A stretch of 64,000 nucleotides of DNA from Marinomonas transparens (GCF_016463975.1 NZ_JAEMNX010000012.1:90605-154604); one strand, 5' to 3'; numbered from the stretch's first letter, positions 24,745 through 35,042 are shown. The notes: generated by a model not told the origin, from the sequence alone. Numbers and translations: made by a program.

Positions 24745-27375
24745 GTGAGTGATCGTCAGGCGTCATTACGAGAAAATGTGAGATTGCTAGGGGATTGCCT
24801 TGGTGAAAGCATGAGCAATCATTTGGGCGAAGACTTTTTGGATACGGTTGAAAATATCCGTCAGCTTTCTAAAGATGGTCGCCAATCTGGTGACTCAGCA
24901 GCATTGATTGAAGCGCTAGAGGCATTAGACGAAGAAGACATTGTTCCTGTTGCCCGAGCCTTTAACCAATTTTTAAACTTATCGAATATTGCTGAGCAGT
25001 ATCATCGAGTGCATCGTCGTCGTACCAACGAAAGCTTGGGCGTTTATCATAATCCCATTGGTGATTTATTAGAGCGTCTTACCCAGCAAAACTTCACCGC
25101 AGATCAAATGCTTGAGTCGTTAAAATCACAATCGATTGAATTGGTGTTAACCGCTCATCCGACCGAAGTGGTACGTCGTTCTTTGATTCGAAAATACGAT
25201 AACATTTCGAGTGAACTGGAAGCACTAGATAAAGACAATATTCTCCCCCTAGAAGAAACCAAGCATATTAGACGCTTGAAAGAAATTATTACCCAAGCTT
25301 GGCATACCGATGAAATTCGTGAAGATCGTCCAACACCTGTTGATGAAGCCAAATGGGGCTTTGCTGTTATTGAACAATCTTTGTGGCAGGCCGTGCCACG
25401 CTTTTTTCGTCAGTTGGACGAGCAATTTAGCAAGTTTTCTCAGGATGAGCATTTACCGCTCGATTTAGCCCCAATTAACTTTGCTACCTGGATGGGTGGG
25501 GATCGAGATGGAAACCCGAACGTTACCCATAAAGTGACGAGGGAAGTTACTTTGTTGGCCCGTTGGATGGCGGCGGATTTATATATTAAAGATTTAAATT
25601 TGCTGCGTTCTGAGTTTTCTATGACGCAATGCAATAGTGCGTTACGTGACCGAGTAGGTGACAGCGCTCAGCCTTACCGCGAAGTGTTAAGGCATCTAGA
25701 AAATAAAATGATTGCCACCAAAAACTGGGCTAAGTCTTGCTTGGATGGCGAGCCAGTTGCTAATGAGGATATTTTCCTTGATAGCCAAGAGTTGTTTGAT
25801 GATTTGGTGTTATGTTATCAATCCCTATTAGACAGTGGCATGAAGGTCATTGCTAATGGCTCTTTATTGGATTTGATCCGTTGTACCGCTACTTTTGGTG
25901 TTACCTTGGTGCGTTTGGATGTGCGTCAAGATGCTTCCCGCCATATTGATGCCTTGTCGGCGATTACGCGTTTTTATGGTCTTGGCGATTATGCTGAATG
26001 GGATGAAGCTTCCCGCCAAGCCTTCTTGTTGACTGAGTTGAATTCGAAGCGTCCCTTGTTGCCGATGGAATGGTCGCCAACCGATGAGGTTAAAGAAGTA
26101 TTAGATACCTTCGCGATGATAGCGAAAGGGCAGGCTAATTCCTTTGGCTCTTATGTTATTTCTATGGCGAGCGCACCTTCAGATGTTTTGGCGGTTGCCC
26201 TGATGTTAAAAGAGTCTGGCGTTAGCTTTCCAATGCGCATTGTACCATTGTTTGAAACGTTAGCGGATTTAGATAATGCAGAGCCCATCATTGAGCAATT
26301 GTTCTCCTTACCTTGGTACAAAGCCTATATTAATGGTCGTCAGGAGGTCATGATTGGCTATTCTGATTCAGCGAAGGATGCAGGTCAGATTGCGGCAACT
26401 TGGGGGCAATATCGTGCGCAGGAAGCGCTCACTCGGTTGTGTAAAAAACACGATATTCATCTGACACTTTTTCATGGTCGTGGCGGTACTGTTGGTCGTG
26501 GTGGCGGTCCGGCTCATGTCGCCATTCTTTCCCAGCCACCCGGTTCTGTTAATGGTGCAATTCGTGTGACTGAACAGGGCGAAATGATTCGTTTTAAATT
26601 TGGTATTCCTGATATCGCTGTTCGCTCCTTAGAGTTGTATTGTTCTGCGGTGATGGAGGCTTCATTAATACCAGCGCAAGCACCAAAAGAAGAGTGGCGT
26701 GCCATTATGGATGAAATGGCCGAAGTGGGGATGAACCAATATCGTTCCATTGTACGTGGTCATGAAGACTTTGTGCCGTATTTTAGGGCGACAACGCCTG
26801 AACAGGAGTTGGCTAAGTTGCCTTTAGGTTCTCGGCCTGCTCGTCGTCGTTCTGATGGTGGTGTTGAAAGCTTAAGGGCGATTCCTTGGATCTTTGCTTG
26901 GATGCAAATTCGCTTAATGCTGCCTGCTTGGTTAGGCGCTGAGAGTGCATTACAGCAAGCTATTGATTCTGGTAATTTAGAAAAGCTGCGAGAAATGCAT
27001 AGTAAATGGCCTTTTTTTGGTGCTTATCTTGATATGTTGGATATGGTATTGGCTAAGGCCGAGCCAGAAATCGCAGAGTATTACGAAAAGCGCCTAGTGA
27101 ATGAGAACTTGCAGGGGTTAGGACGCTTATTAAGAAGTAAGTTAAGTCAAGTCAGTGAATTGGTCAAAGAGCTTAAACAGCAGGAAAGGCTGATTGAAGA
27201 CAACAAAACCATACGTCAGTCTATTGATGTGAGGAACCCTTATATTGACCCATTGCATTACCTACAGGCTGAGTTATTAAACCGTAGTCGTAAAGATGAA
27301 GATAACGCAGAAGTAAACAAAGCCTTGATGATTACTATGGCTGGCATTGCTAGCGGTATGCAAAATACGGGCTAA
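24745..27375 (+). CDS. ppc: Phosphoenolpyruvate carboxylase
   Basis: Anaplerotic enzyme: PEP plus bicarbonate gives oxaloacetate. The catalytic His motif LTAHPTEVVRRS (~135-146), the glycine-rich FHGRGGTVGRGGGP loop, and YSDSAKDAG are present. The chain ends MQNTG, the conserved C terminus. 876 residues, standard. It starts at GTG (24745) with a textbook AGGAGG site at 24733-24738. It is a single-gene unit between mazG and adk. Confidence 0.96.
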   Translation: MSDRQASLRENVRLLGDCLGESMSNHLGEDFLDTVENIRQLSKDGRQSGDSAALIEALEALDEEDIVPVARAFNQFLNLSNIAEQYHRVHRRRTNESLGVYHNPIGDLLERLTQQNFTADQMLESLKSQSIELVLTAHPTEVVRRSLIRKYDNISSELEALDKDNILPLEETKHIRRLKEIITQAWHTDEIREDRPTPVDEAKWGFAVIEQSLWQAVPRFFRQLDEQFSKFSQDEHLPLDLAPINFATWMGGDRDGNPNVTHKVTREVTLLARWMAADLYIKDLNLLRSEFSMTQCNSALRDRVGDSAQPYREVLRHLENKMIATKNWAKSCLDGEPVANEDIFLDSQELFDDLVLCYQSLLDSGMKVIANGSLLDLIRCTATFGVTLVRLDVRQDASRHIDALSAITRFYGLGDYAEWDEASRQAFLLTELNSKRPLLPMEWSPTDEVKEVLDTFAMIAKGQANSFGSYVISMASAPSDVLAVALMLKESGVSFPMRIVPLFETLADLDNAEPIIEQLFSLPWYKAYINGRQEVMIGYSDSAKDAGQIAATWGQYRAQEALTRLCKKHDIHLTLFHGRGGTVGRGGGPAHVAILSQPPGSVNGAIRVTEQGEMIRFKFGIPDIAVRSLELYCSAVMEASLIPAQAPKEEWRAIMDEMAEVGMNQYRSIVRGHEDFVPYFRATTPEQELAKLPLGSRPARRRSDGGVESLRAIPWIFAWMQIRLMLPAWLGAESALQQAIDSGNLEKLREMHSKWPFFGAYLDMLDMVLAKAEPEIAEYYEKRLVNENLQGLGRLLRSKLSQVSELVKELKQQERLIEDNKTIRQSIDVRNPYIDPLHYLQAELLNRSRKDEDNAEVNKALMITMAGIASGMQNTG

Positions 27376-27570
27376 TGCAACAATATGTATAAGAAATACT
27401 CACAATAGGCATGAGAATGTAGAAAATACGTCAGTATATTTGCATCTGTAAGCCTTGCTTCGGTATGCTTGGCGGCCATTAAATTTTTTAGTATGCAAGT
27501 GGTCTGCCTGTACGCTGTGTTTTCGCGCCTTTAGTGTGTTTACGTTTATTTTGGCAGTCATCCTTGCTAA

Positions 27571-28257
<687 letters not shown>

Positions 28258-28264
28258 TTTTTCA

Positions 28265-28972
28265 ATGACTGCTATTTTAGCTTTAGATACTTCAACGCCA
28301 GCCTGTTCCGTGGCGTTGAATATTGATGGCGTGGTGCTGGAAGATTTCCGTATGGCACCACGTATGCATAATGATTTGATTCTGCCCATGGTAGATCAAA
28401 TTTTAAGTCAGGCAGGGCTTGTTTTAACTGACCTTGATGCAATTGCATTTGGGCGTGGTCCTGGTTCTTTTACCGGCTTACGTATCAGTGCTGGCATTGT
28501 GCAAGGGCTTTCCTACGGTGCTGACTTACCTGTTATTCCTGTTTCTACCTTGGCGGCCTTGTCTTTAGAAGGGTTTCAAAAGACTGGCGCGAATTATTGG
28601 TTATCCGCGTTAGACGCTCGAATGGGAGAAGTCTATTTGGGCGGTTTTCGTGTTAATAAAGCCAATGGTCAATATGACATTGATGTACTGATAGAAGAGT
28701 GTGTGATTAAGCCTGATTCTTTGTCTGGGTTTACTCAAAGTTTCCAAGGGGTTGGGTCTGGCTGGTGTTACGAAAAGCTATTAACCCCGTTACTTCCCGA
28801 ATCTCCTGAGCATGTTTTAGTGGATTTAGCACCTCGTGCTGCCTGTATTGCTGAATTGGCTTTATTGCAATTTAATAAGGGAGAGGTGGTGTCTTGTTAT
28901 GATGCCATGCCTATCTATTTACGTGATGAAATTAGCTGGGAAAAACAGGCTCCTCGAATAGGAAAGCGTTAA
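28265..28972 (+). CDS. tsaB: tRNA threonylcarbamoyladenosine synthesis protein TsaB
   Basis: Non-catalytic partner of TsaD and TsaE in making t6A37 on ANN-decoding tRNAs. The ASKHA-fold N terminus ILALDTSTPACSVAL and the family motif FGRGPGSFTGLRISAGIVQGL are clear. 235 residues. It lacks the metal-binding His residues of TsaD, as all TsaB do. It lies between adk and uppP with very short gaps. Confidence 0.93.
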   Translation: MTAILALDTSTPACSVALNIDGVVLEDFRMAPRMHNDLILPMVDQILSQAGLVLTDLDAIAFGRGPGSFTGLRISAGIVQGLSYGADLPVIPVSTLAALSLEGFQKTGANYWLSALDARMGEVYLGGFRVNKANGQYDIDVLIEECVIKPDSLSGFTQSFQGVGSGWCYEKLLTPLLPESPEHVLVDLAPRAACIAELALLQFNKGEVVSCYDAMPIYLRDEISWEKQAPRIGKR

Positions 28973-28976
28973 TAAT

Positions 28977-29777
28977 ATGCTCTGGTATCACATTGTTTTT
29001 CTGGCTCTAATTCAAGGCCTTACTGAGTTTTTGCCAGTATCAAGCTCCGCGCACCTTATCCTTCCTGCACAGTTGTTTAATTGGCCGGATCAAGGGCTAG
29101 CGTTCGATGTGGCTGTTCATCTGGGTACTTTAATTGCCATCGTAGGCTATTTTCGAAAAGACATTATTCAGATTGTTGTGGCTTGGGCGGTGTCTCTAAA
29201 AGATAAAAAATCGACTGCAGACAGTCGGCTTGCCTGGTGGATTTGCTTAGCAACGATTCCTGCTTGTATTGCTGGCTTTGTGTTTAATGACTTTATTAGC
29301 ACTAACTTGCGCTCTATTGAAGTCATTGCGTATGCGACTATAGGTTTTGGTGTTTTACTTTGGTTATCTGATCGCTATGGCTTGGCTTATAAAACAGAGC
29401 AAAATTTGGGTTTTAAAAGTGTTCTTTATATTGGCCTTGCTCAAGCACTGGCTTTGATTCCTGGCACATCGCGCTCTGGTATTACCATGACTGCAGCTCG
29501 TTTCTTGGGTTTTAATCGCGTAAGCTCTGCACGTTTTTCATTCCTTTTATCCATTCCGCTTATTTTTGCTGCCGGCAGTTTAAAGCTTCTTGAGCTTTTG
29601 TCTTCGAATATACCGGTTGATTGGTTGAGTATCTCGATCGGCGTGGTGTTATCCACAATCAGTGCTTATCTTTGTATTTATTTGTTTTTAAAATGGCTGA
29701 ATGTGATTGGCTTTTTACCATTTCTTATTTATCGGTTAATTTTGGGAGCAGTGCTTCTTGTGATTGCTTATACTTAA
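28977..29777 (+). CDS. uppP: Undecaprenyl-diphosphate phosphatase UppP (BacA)
   Basis: Integral membrane phosphatase that recycles undecaprenyl pyrophosphate to the lipid carrier used for peptidoglycan and O-antigen; overproduction gives bacitracin resistance. The two active-site motifs are visible: GLTEFLPVSSSAHL (~14-27) and PGTSRSGITMTAARFLG (~161-177). About eight hydrophobic helices, 266 residues. Its substrate is the product line of UppS, encoded at 44874. Confidence 0.95.
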   Translation: MLWYHIVFLALIQGLTEFLPVSSSAHLILPAQLFNWPDQGLAFDVAVHLGTLIAIVGYFRKDIIQIVVAWAVSLKDKKSTADSRLAWWICLATIPACIAGFVFNDFISTNLRSIEVIAYATIGFGVLLWLSDRYGLAYKTEQNLGFKSVLYIGLAQALALIPGTSRSGITMTAARFLGFNRVSSARFSFLLSIPLIFAAGSLKLLELLSSNIPVDWLSISIGVVLSTISAYLCIYLFLKWLNVIGFLPFLIYRLILGAVLLVIAYT

Positions 29778-29824
29778 GATAAGCATGGCTAATAAATGAA
29801 TACGTTGCTCAGGGGTTAATGTAA

Positions 29825-30106
29825 ATGCAAATCGGTGCTCAATTTCCTGTTGTACCAAATGCTTCCGGCTCGAGAAGTGCATTTCCTGTTCAGGTTCAAG
29901 GGGCGAAGACAAGTGTTGCTCCTTATTCTCAACCTAGCCCTGGGGCACAGTTTGAAGGGGTTTCTGCACAAACGGAATCTCGTTTTAGTCGCTATGGTGA
30001 CTTTGGCGCTAATACTAGAGCGGCGTTAGAAACTTATCAAGCGACTGAATCCTTGGCGAGTAATAATCCCAGACATGCTTTAACTGGGGTGGATGTTTTT
30101 GCTTAA
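29825..30106 (+). CDS. Small protein of unknown function between uppP and rsmJ
   Basis: A 93-residue, Ser/Ala/Gln-rich soluble protein without signal peptide or membrane helix. The N-terminal two thirds look disordered ([27 protein letters not shown]). The C-terminal end is more structured ([14 protein letters not shown] ... [13 protein letters not shown]) and is the part likely to be conserved. An AGGGG lies 9 nt upstream of the ATG. Its last 14 bp overlap the start of rsmJ, which supports translation of both. Reality of the gene is likely, function unknown. Confidence 0.6.
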   Translation: MQIGAQFPVVPNASGSRSAFPVQVQGAKTSVAPYSQPSPGAQFEGVSAQTESRFSRYGDFGANTRAALETYQATESLASNNPRHALTGVDVFA

Positions 30107-30893
30107 CTCTCTTGCGGTAGCAACCACGGATGTCTCTCTTAACTCTGAATCCCGTCTATTAGCTGAGTCTTTATCTCTTCCATTTATCCTCCTTAAAAGT
30201 TCTATTAAGTTTGTTGTGGATTATGACTACTTACTTCTTAATACCTTAGAGGGTATTGCCATTGCCAAAACCGGAAAGGGCGCTCCTAAACCTGTTTATG
30301 TGGACTTTACTTCGGGGGCTGTAGATCATCGCCGCCGCTTTGGTGGAGGAAAGGGACAAGATATTGCGAAAGCGGTGGGGTTGAATAAAAGAGCGGATTT
30401 AACCGTCTTGGACGCAACGGCGGGTTTAGGTCGAGATGCCTTTGTCTTAGCGTGTTTGGGGTGTGAGTTATCTTTATGTGAGCGAGTGGGTTTTGTTCGG
30501 ACCATGCTGAAAGATGGCCTTTATCGCGGTTCTTTGCATTATGAAGTGGCAGAGATTGTTAGCAAAATGACTTTGTTAGAAGGTGATATTAGGCAAATAG
30601 GTTCAGAGCAAAAGTTTGATGTGGTGTATTTGGATCCCATGTATCCCCATACAGAAAAATCTTCCGCCGCCGCGAAAAAAGAAATGGCTTTTTTCCGCGA
30701 CTTGATCGGTAAGGATGCTGATGCAGATGATTTACTGCCCGATGCCATCGCATTAGCTGAATACCGAGTTGTGGTGAAGCGTCCTAAAGGGGCGCCTTTT
30801 TTGAATGCAATGGAACCCACCTATCAATTAGAAGGAAAGTCCGGACGCTTCGATATTTATGTCCTGAAGTCCTTAGACTTGCCTGTTACCTAG
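30093..30893 (+). CDS. rsmJ: 16S rRNA (guanine-1516-N2)-methyltransferase RsmJ
   Basis: SAM-dependent enzyme methylating G1516 of 16S rRNA. Motif [17 protein letters not shown] and the catalytic-like [15 protein letters not shown] are both RsmJ hallmarks. The region [20 protein letters not shown] before motif I is also characteristic. 266 residues. The ATG at 30093 lies inside the preceding small gene and has a GGGGTGG site; an in-frame TTG two codons later is possible. It converges with slyX with a 4-bp gap. Confidence 0.93.
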   Translation: MFLLNSLAVATTDVSLNSESRLLAESLSLPFILLKSSIKFVVDYDYLLLNTLEGIAIAKTGKGAPKPVYVDFTSGAVDHRRRFGGGKGQDIAKAVGLNKRADLTVLDATAGLGRDAFVLACLGCELSLCERVGFVRTMLKDGLYRGSLHYEVAEIVSKMTLLEGDIRQIGSEQKFDVVYLDPMYPHTEKSSAAAKKEMAFFRDLIGKDADADDLLPDAIALAEYRVVVKRPKGAPFLNAMEPTYQLEGKSGRFDIYVLKSLDLPVT

Positions 30894-30897
30894 TGTA

Positions 30898-31110
30898 CTA
30901 GTAATGGGGTGGGCGTTCGCCCTCATGAATCGTTTGTTGTTGGCGATAAGTGTCTAATTGTTTACCTAAGGCGGCGAGTTTTTCTTTCACCAATAGCATG
31001 TCCTTTTGTTGGGTCACGAGAGCTTGATTCAAGCTCTCGATCACATCTTCTTGATATTGCAGCTTAAACTCTAATTCATCTATGCGTTGGTTGGTTTCTG
31101 AGGTGTTCAT
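30898..31110 (-). CDS. slyX: SlyX family protein
   Basis: A 70-residue protein that is almost entirely a coiled coil (INQRIDELEFKLQYQED-like heptads through residue ~55) and ends in the family-specific PPHY. SlyX is widespread in gammaproteobacteria, but its function is not known; in E. coli the gene lies beside slyD. Here it faces rsmJ. Confidence 0.88.
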   Translation of the reverse strand: MNTSETNQRIDELEFKLQYQEDVIESLNQALVTQQKDMLLVKEKLAALGKQLDTYRQQQTIHEGERPPHY

Positions 31111-31400
31111 GGATACCTTCTGTGTGTTAATCTTATTGAGCTAAGCTCTTATTTTTTGAGCCTTTCTATACGATTTATGATGCAAGTACTGATCATGGGC
31201 AGTGGAAGAGTGGCTTGGAAATTGCTCTTTGAAAGAAGTTAGTTATTTTACTACTATCTTCTTTAGCTTCACATGGCGATTTTGAAAAGAGCATGGTGAA
31301 AATATCTATTTATTCACTTTTTGTACTAATAACGGGGCCCATTCTCTATTTAGAAGGGCCTTGCTTCACAATAATATTTAATTTTATAAGAGATACAGTT

Positions 31401-31871
31401 ATGAATGATCATCAGGAAAATGTTACACGTAATAATGGATCTTCTGTTGGTTCAAGTTTGTTTTCGTTACGTGCTTTTATTGTCAGCCTAATTATCGCTT
31501 TAATCTTACCTTTGCTAATGGCTGGGGTTTTGAAAGAGGAAATAGCGACAAATTACCTAGTATATTTTGCTTTTCTTTTGGTATCTGTTTATGTCGGTAC
31601 CATGGTAAGTCAGATTAAGTCTTCTGGTTATGATGCAGATTCTGAGGAAGATGAAGACGATGACCGTGAGCAAGGAATGGTTAAATGGTTTAACTCGTCA
31701 AAAGGCTTTGGCTTTTTAACAATGGAGAATGGTGATGATGTCTTTGTTCATTACCGGGCTATCCGTGGCCGTGGCCGTCGTTTTCTAGTAGAAGGTCAAT
31801 TGGTGCGTTTTTATGTCACTGAAGGTGAAAAAGGCAAACAAGCTGAGAACGTTTCAATTGTTCGTGGCTAA
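31401..31871 (+). CDS. Membrane-anchored cold-shock-domain protein
   Basis: A 156-residue protein: N-terminal Asn/Ser-rich tail, two membrane helices (about 25-44 and 51-69), a very acidic linker (80-88, SEEDEDDDR), then a complete cold-shock domain (92-156) with the RNA-binding motifs KGFGFL (101-106) and VFVHY (114-118). Both termini should face the cytoplasm, tethering a nucleic-acid-binding domain to the membrane. Free Csp proteins are ~70 residues, so this is a fusion architecture. The ATG at 31401 is chosen with AAGAG 8 nt upstream; an open frame extends up to 31293 but adds an unlikely hydrophobic stretch. The ~290 bp upstream of 31401 are otherwise empty and could form a long leader like those of cold-shock genes. 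Confidence 0.82.
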   Translation: MNDHQENVTRNNGSSVGSSLFSLRAFIVSLIIALILPLLMAGVLKEEIATNYLVYFAFLLVSVYVGTMVSQIKSSGYDADSEEDEDDDREQGMVKWFNSSKGFGFLTMENGDDVFVHYRAIRGRGRRFLVEGQLVRFYVTEGEKGKQAENVSIVRG

Positions 31872-31902
31872 TTTTTAACATTGAATTTTTGAGGCTTTTA
31901 TT

Positions 31903-32400
31903 ATGGCAACGGTAACATTAAAAGGTAATCCTTTTGAGACAATTGGTTCGCTTCCTGCTGTAGGTACGGCGGCTCCTGCATTTGAGTTGGTAAAAACCGA
32001 TTTGTCTGTTGCGACTTTGGCGGATTTCCAAGGTGCTAAATTAGTATTAAATATTTTTCCATCGGTAGATACGCCTACCTGTGCAACATCTGTTCGTAAA
32101 TTCAATGAATCTGCTGCGGCCTTAAAAGGGGTTAATGTGGTTTGTGTTTCTGCAGACTTACCTTTTGCGGCGGCGCGTTTTTGCGGTGCTGAAGGCATTG
32201 ATAATGTTGATGCTGTATCAAGCTTCCGTTCGACTTTTGGTGACGATTATGGCCTTGCTTTTACTACTGGGCCATTAACGGGGCTTTTGTCTCGTGCTGT
32301 TGTGGTGCTGGATGAAAGCGGTAAAGTCATCTACACAGAGCAAGTGGCTGAAACAGCCGATGAGCCTAATTACGAAGCGGCGCTAGCTGTTCTAGCTTAA
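31903..32400 (+). CDS. tpx: Thiol peroxidase Tpx
   Basis: Periplasm- or cytoplasm-located atypical 2-Cys peroxiredoxin that reduces lipid hydroperoxides. The peroxidatic Cys is in SVDTPTCATSVRKFN and the resolving Cys in FAAARFCGAEGI, giving the Tpx spacing. The chain starts MATVTLKGNPFETIG and is 165 residues, standard. No signal peptide is visible. It has its own terminator, shared with panD. Confidence 0.94.
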   Translation: MATVTLKGNPFETIGSLPAVGTAAPAFELVKTDLSVATLADFQGAKLVLNIFPSVDTPTCATSVRKFNESAAALKGVNVVCVSADLPFAAARFCGAEGIDNVDAVSSFRSTFGDDYGLAFTTGPLTGLLSRAVVVLDESGKVIYTEQVAETADEPNYEAALAVLA

Positions 32401-32416
32401 GCTTTAGGCAGGTATT

Positions 32417-32455
32417 AAAAAGCCCGTTTTCTATAAATAGAAAACGGGCTTTTGT
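32417..32455. terminator. Bidirectional terminator between tpx and panD
   Basis: A 14-bp perfect stem (32419-32432 with 32439-32452) with a 6-nt loop, T-rich to the right and A-rich to the left, so it can serve both the rightward tpx and the leftward panD. Confidence 0.88.
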
Positions 32456-32520
32456 ATTCTAGTGTGATTTAGATACCTTTTCACGAAGTCGCGCGCACAA
32501 CAGTCGTGCAAAGGTTCCAA

Positions 32521-32901
32521 TTAGTTTTTTTGCATGGGTATTGTATTGGTCGAGCGTTCAACACTATTATCTTGATTGAGATAAACCAACTTAGGTTTGA
32601 AACTATCGGCTTCAGCTTCACCCATTTGTCCGTAGGCGGCAATGATGACTCTGTCACCAACTTGAACTCTTCTCGCTGCTGCGCCATTCATGGATATCGT
32701 CCTTGAGCCTGCTTCTGCAAGAATGACATAGGTGTGGAAACGTTCACCGTTATCAACGTTATAGATATCAATTTTTTCAAATTCTCTAAGGCCAGCTAGC
32801 TCGACTAGGTCTTTGTCTATGGCGCAGGATCCATCGTACCAAAGCTCCGCTTGAGTAACGCTCGCCATGTGGAGTTTGCCTTTAAGTAGTGTTATTTGCA
32901 T
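32521..32901 (-). CDS. panD: Aspartate 1-decarboxylase
   Basis: Makes beta-alanine for pantothenate/CoA. The proenzyme cleaves itself between Gly24 and Ser25 (YDGSCAID), giving a pyruvoyl group. [23 protein letters not shown] is the conserved core. 126 residues, standard. It is the last gene of a leftward run starting with dapE; the panB/panC genes are not in the window. Confidence 0.95.
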   Translation of the reverse strand: MQITLLKGKLHMASVTQAELWYDGSCAIDKDLVELAGLREFEKIDIYNVDNGERFHTYVILAEAGSRTISMNGAAARRVQVGDRVIIAAYGQMGEAEADSFKPKLVYLNQDNSVERSTNTIPMQKN

Positions 32902-32959
32902 TTATGTAGTCTCTGTTCTTGTGTCTAAAATGGGATATTTTTGATGAAGTGCTGGAAGG

Positions 32960-33331
32960 TCAATTCCAAATAAAAGGGCCTTCACCATAGCTATTAATTT
33001 GCCACCATTGGTCTGGGTCCTGTTCGCTTTCTTCTTCCCACCCTTGAAAGTTACAGCGTACTTCACAGTTAAGAACCTCAAATGCGCGCTTTGCACAGCT
33101 AATGTCATCTTCCCAAGGGGTTTTGTCTGAATCAAACCAAATAGAAGTGAAGCGCTTACCCGCTGCCTGTTCTAAGATGGTGACTTCAATGTCATCATCG
33201 TTTGAGCGAATGATTACTTTTGAACAGGGCGATGATATGCCTTTACTGATAAGAGTGAATTCCTCTTCAAGCCAGGCAATGATTTTATCGGTTGGACAGG
33301 ATAATACATATATTTCTATGTCGGGTTGCAT
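32960..33331 (-). CDS. Acidic protein of unknown function downstream of dapE
   Basis: A 123-residue acidic, soluble protein, rich in Trp (seven, including WW in DQWWQIN) and Cys. The second half (TPWEDDISCAKRAFEVLNCEVRC) looks like a conserved compact domain. No catalytic motif was recognised. AGAAGGA lies 9 nt upstream of the ATG, and only 4 bp separate it from the preceding gene, so it is very likely translated as part of dapE-33336-32960-panD. Function unknown. Confidence 0.7.
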   Translation of the reverse strand: MQPDIEIYVLSCPTDKIIAWLEEEFTLISKGISSPCSKVIIRSNDDDIEVTILEQAAGKRFTSIWFDSDKTPWEDDISCAKRAFEVLNCEVRCNFQGWEEESEQDPDQWWQINSYGEGPFIWN

Positions 33332-33335
33332 CTTG

Positions 33336-33608
33336 CTAGTCCTTCTTTTTAATCATGTTGTAAATCCTGAAGACGCTCATAGATAAGTAGCCGACCACAG
33401 TCCATAGTACTCCGCATGCAGCAATAGCTAGACCAATGAGGGCGATGATTTCTTGGGATGTGGAGGTAATTAATACTTGGTCGGAGACCATTACCATTAA
33501 AACGCCGAAGGCAAAAAGTAACCCGCCTTGTATCATTCTGGCTAGCGCAAGCCTTGGGTTGTTACCCAATTTCATAAAGAAATGATGCAAGGCATTTTTA
33601 ATGTTCAT
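33336..33608 (-). CDS. Small two-helix membrane protein downstream of dapE
   Basis: A 90-residue protein with a basic N terminus and two hydrophobic helices (about 25-44 and 51-75) and a Lys-rich end (MIKKKD). It starts 2 bp after the dapE stop without its own clear ribosome site, so it is probably translated by coupling. I do not recognise the family; context (dapE, panD) does not reveal a role. Confidence 0.65.
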   Translation of the reverse strand: MNIKNALHHFFMKLGNNPRLALARMIQGGLLFAFGVLMVMVSDQVLITSTSQEIIALIGLAIAACGVLWTVVGYLSMSVFRIYNMIKKKD

Positions 33609-33610
33609 GA

Positions 33611-34756
33611 TCAGGATTTATTAGCGAATAGGTTAACAAGTATGCGCTGATAAATTGTTGATAGCTGGTTTAAGCTGTCGGCATCGACGCATTCATTTAT
33701 TTGGTGGATAGTATCGTTTATTGGACCAAGTTCAACCACTTGAGTGCCCATTTTTGCGATAAATCGACCATCAGATGTGCCGCCCGAAGTGGAGAGCTCG
33801 GGGGTGATGTTGACGGTCTTTTGTACAGCGTCAACGATAGCATCAACCAATTCACCTGGGCGAGTTAGGAAGGGGAGTCCATTATAGGTCCACTCAACAT
33901 CATAGCTAAGTTGATGTTTGTCTAAAATATCAATGACACGAGATTTTAAAGTGTCAAAGTCAAGCTCTGATGAGAAGCGAAAATTGAATAAGGCGTTTAG
34001 TGTGCCTGGTACGACATTGGTTGCCCCAGTGCCTGAATTCAGATTCGAAACTTGAAAGCTGGTTGGGGGGAAGAAGTCATTGCCATCATCCCAATGGGTG
34101 GTCGATAGCTCAACAATGGCTGGAGCGGCTAGGTGAATTGGGTTCTGTGCTAGATGTGGATAAGCAACATGACCCTGTTTCCCATAAATGGTGAGATCGC
34201 CACTAAATGAACCGCGCCGGCCATTCTTGATAATATCGCCAAGGGTATGGGTGCTAGAGGGCTCACCGACAATGCACCAATCTACGGTTTCGTTTCTAGC
34301 CATCAAGGCATCTACAACACGAGTTGTGCCATCAACAAAAGGACCTTCTTCATCACTGGTAATTAAGAAAGAGATTTGCCCTTCATGATCTGGGTGCTGT
34401 TGAATAAAGCTTTCAACCGCCGTTACCATGGCCGCTAGGCTACCTTTCATATCGGCTGCGCCACGACCATATAACATGCCATCAATAATTTTTGGCTCAA
34501 AAGGTGAGACTTTCCAGTCTTTTTCTGGGCCAGTTGGGACCACGTCGGTATGGCCTGCAAAACACAGATTAGGGCCAGTGGTACCGCGTTTGGCATAGAA
34601 GTTTTTCACCTCACCAAATGGCATGTATTCAATGTTAAAGCCAATGCGCTTTAGACGTTCGATCATGACGTCCTGACAGCCCGCATCTTCTGGTGTCACT
34701 GAAGGGCGAGAGATAAGGTCAATGGCAAGTTCTAGGGTCGGTGACAAGTCGGTCAT
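33611..34756 (-). CDS. dapE: Succinyl-diaminopimelate desuccinylase
   Basis: Releases succinate from N-succinyl-LL-2,6-diaminopimelate in lysine and peptidoglycan precursor synthesis. M20-family zinc ligands are visible in [24 protein letters not shown] and [12 protein letters not shown] (catalytic Glu), and the dimerisation domain lies about 180-290. 381 residues, standard. AAGGTAAAG precedes the ATG. It acts after DapD and DapC, encoded just upstream on the same strand. Confidence 0.95.
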   Translation of the reverse strand: MTDLSPTLELAIDLISRPSVTPEDAGCQDVMIERLKRIGFNIEYMPFGEVKNFYAKRGTTGPNLCFAGHTDVVPTGPEKDWKVSPFEPKIIDGMLYGRGAADMKGSLAAMVTAVESFIQQHPDHEGQISFLITSDEEGPFVDGTTRVVDALMARNETVDWCIVGEPSSTHTLGDIIKNGRRGSFSGDLTIYGKQGHVAYPHLAQNPIHLAAPAIVELSTTHWDDGNDFFPPTSFQVSNLNSGTGATNVVPGTLNALFNFRFSSELDFDTLKSRVIDILDKHQLSYDVEWTYNGLPFLTRPGELVDAIVDAVQKTVNITPELSTSGGTSDGRFIAKMGTQVVELGPINDTIHQINECVDADSLNQLSTIYQRILVNLFANKS

Positions 34757-34835
34757 TCTTTACCTTTGTGTTTGTTTTCGCTACCTTATGAGAGATTCTG
34801 CTACTATAGCAGGAGTGTCTACAAAAGGTGGGGTT

Positions 34836-35042
34836 ATGAAATTTGCTGTCGTTTTTCTTCTTGGTTTGATTTCTACGGGTTGTTCTTTATTTTTACCGCC
34901 TCCGCCAATGGTGCAGGAGTCTTATTTTGTTCCTGTCATCCGCTCTGATTCTTCTTCTGCTGGTTACACACCAACGGTGACTCCAATGCAGCAAAGAAAA
35001 GAACCTCCAGCACCGCGCATTTATACACCGGTTTTGCGTTGA
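34836..35042 (+). CDS. Small proline-rich lipoprotein
   Basis: A 68-residue protein. The signal sequence KFAVVFLLGLISTGC has a lipobox-like STG-C with Cys16, followed by a Pro-rich mature tail (LFLPPPPMVQ ... PPAPRIYTPVLR). It points rightward, against the dap genes around it. AGGTGG precedes the ATG at 34836; the open frame upstream to 34722 reads into the dapE start and is not convincing. Too short for an enzyme; function unknown. Confidence 0.6.
   Translation: MKFAVVFLLGLISTGCSLFLPPPPMVQESYFVPVIRSDSSSAGYTPTVTPMQQRKEPPAPRIYTPVLR

Noticed and set aside
32902..33135. Alternative leftward frame between panD and the dapE-linked genes
   Set aside because: It overlaps the better-supported 32960-33331 gene, which has a ribosome site and tight spacing.
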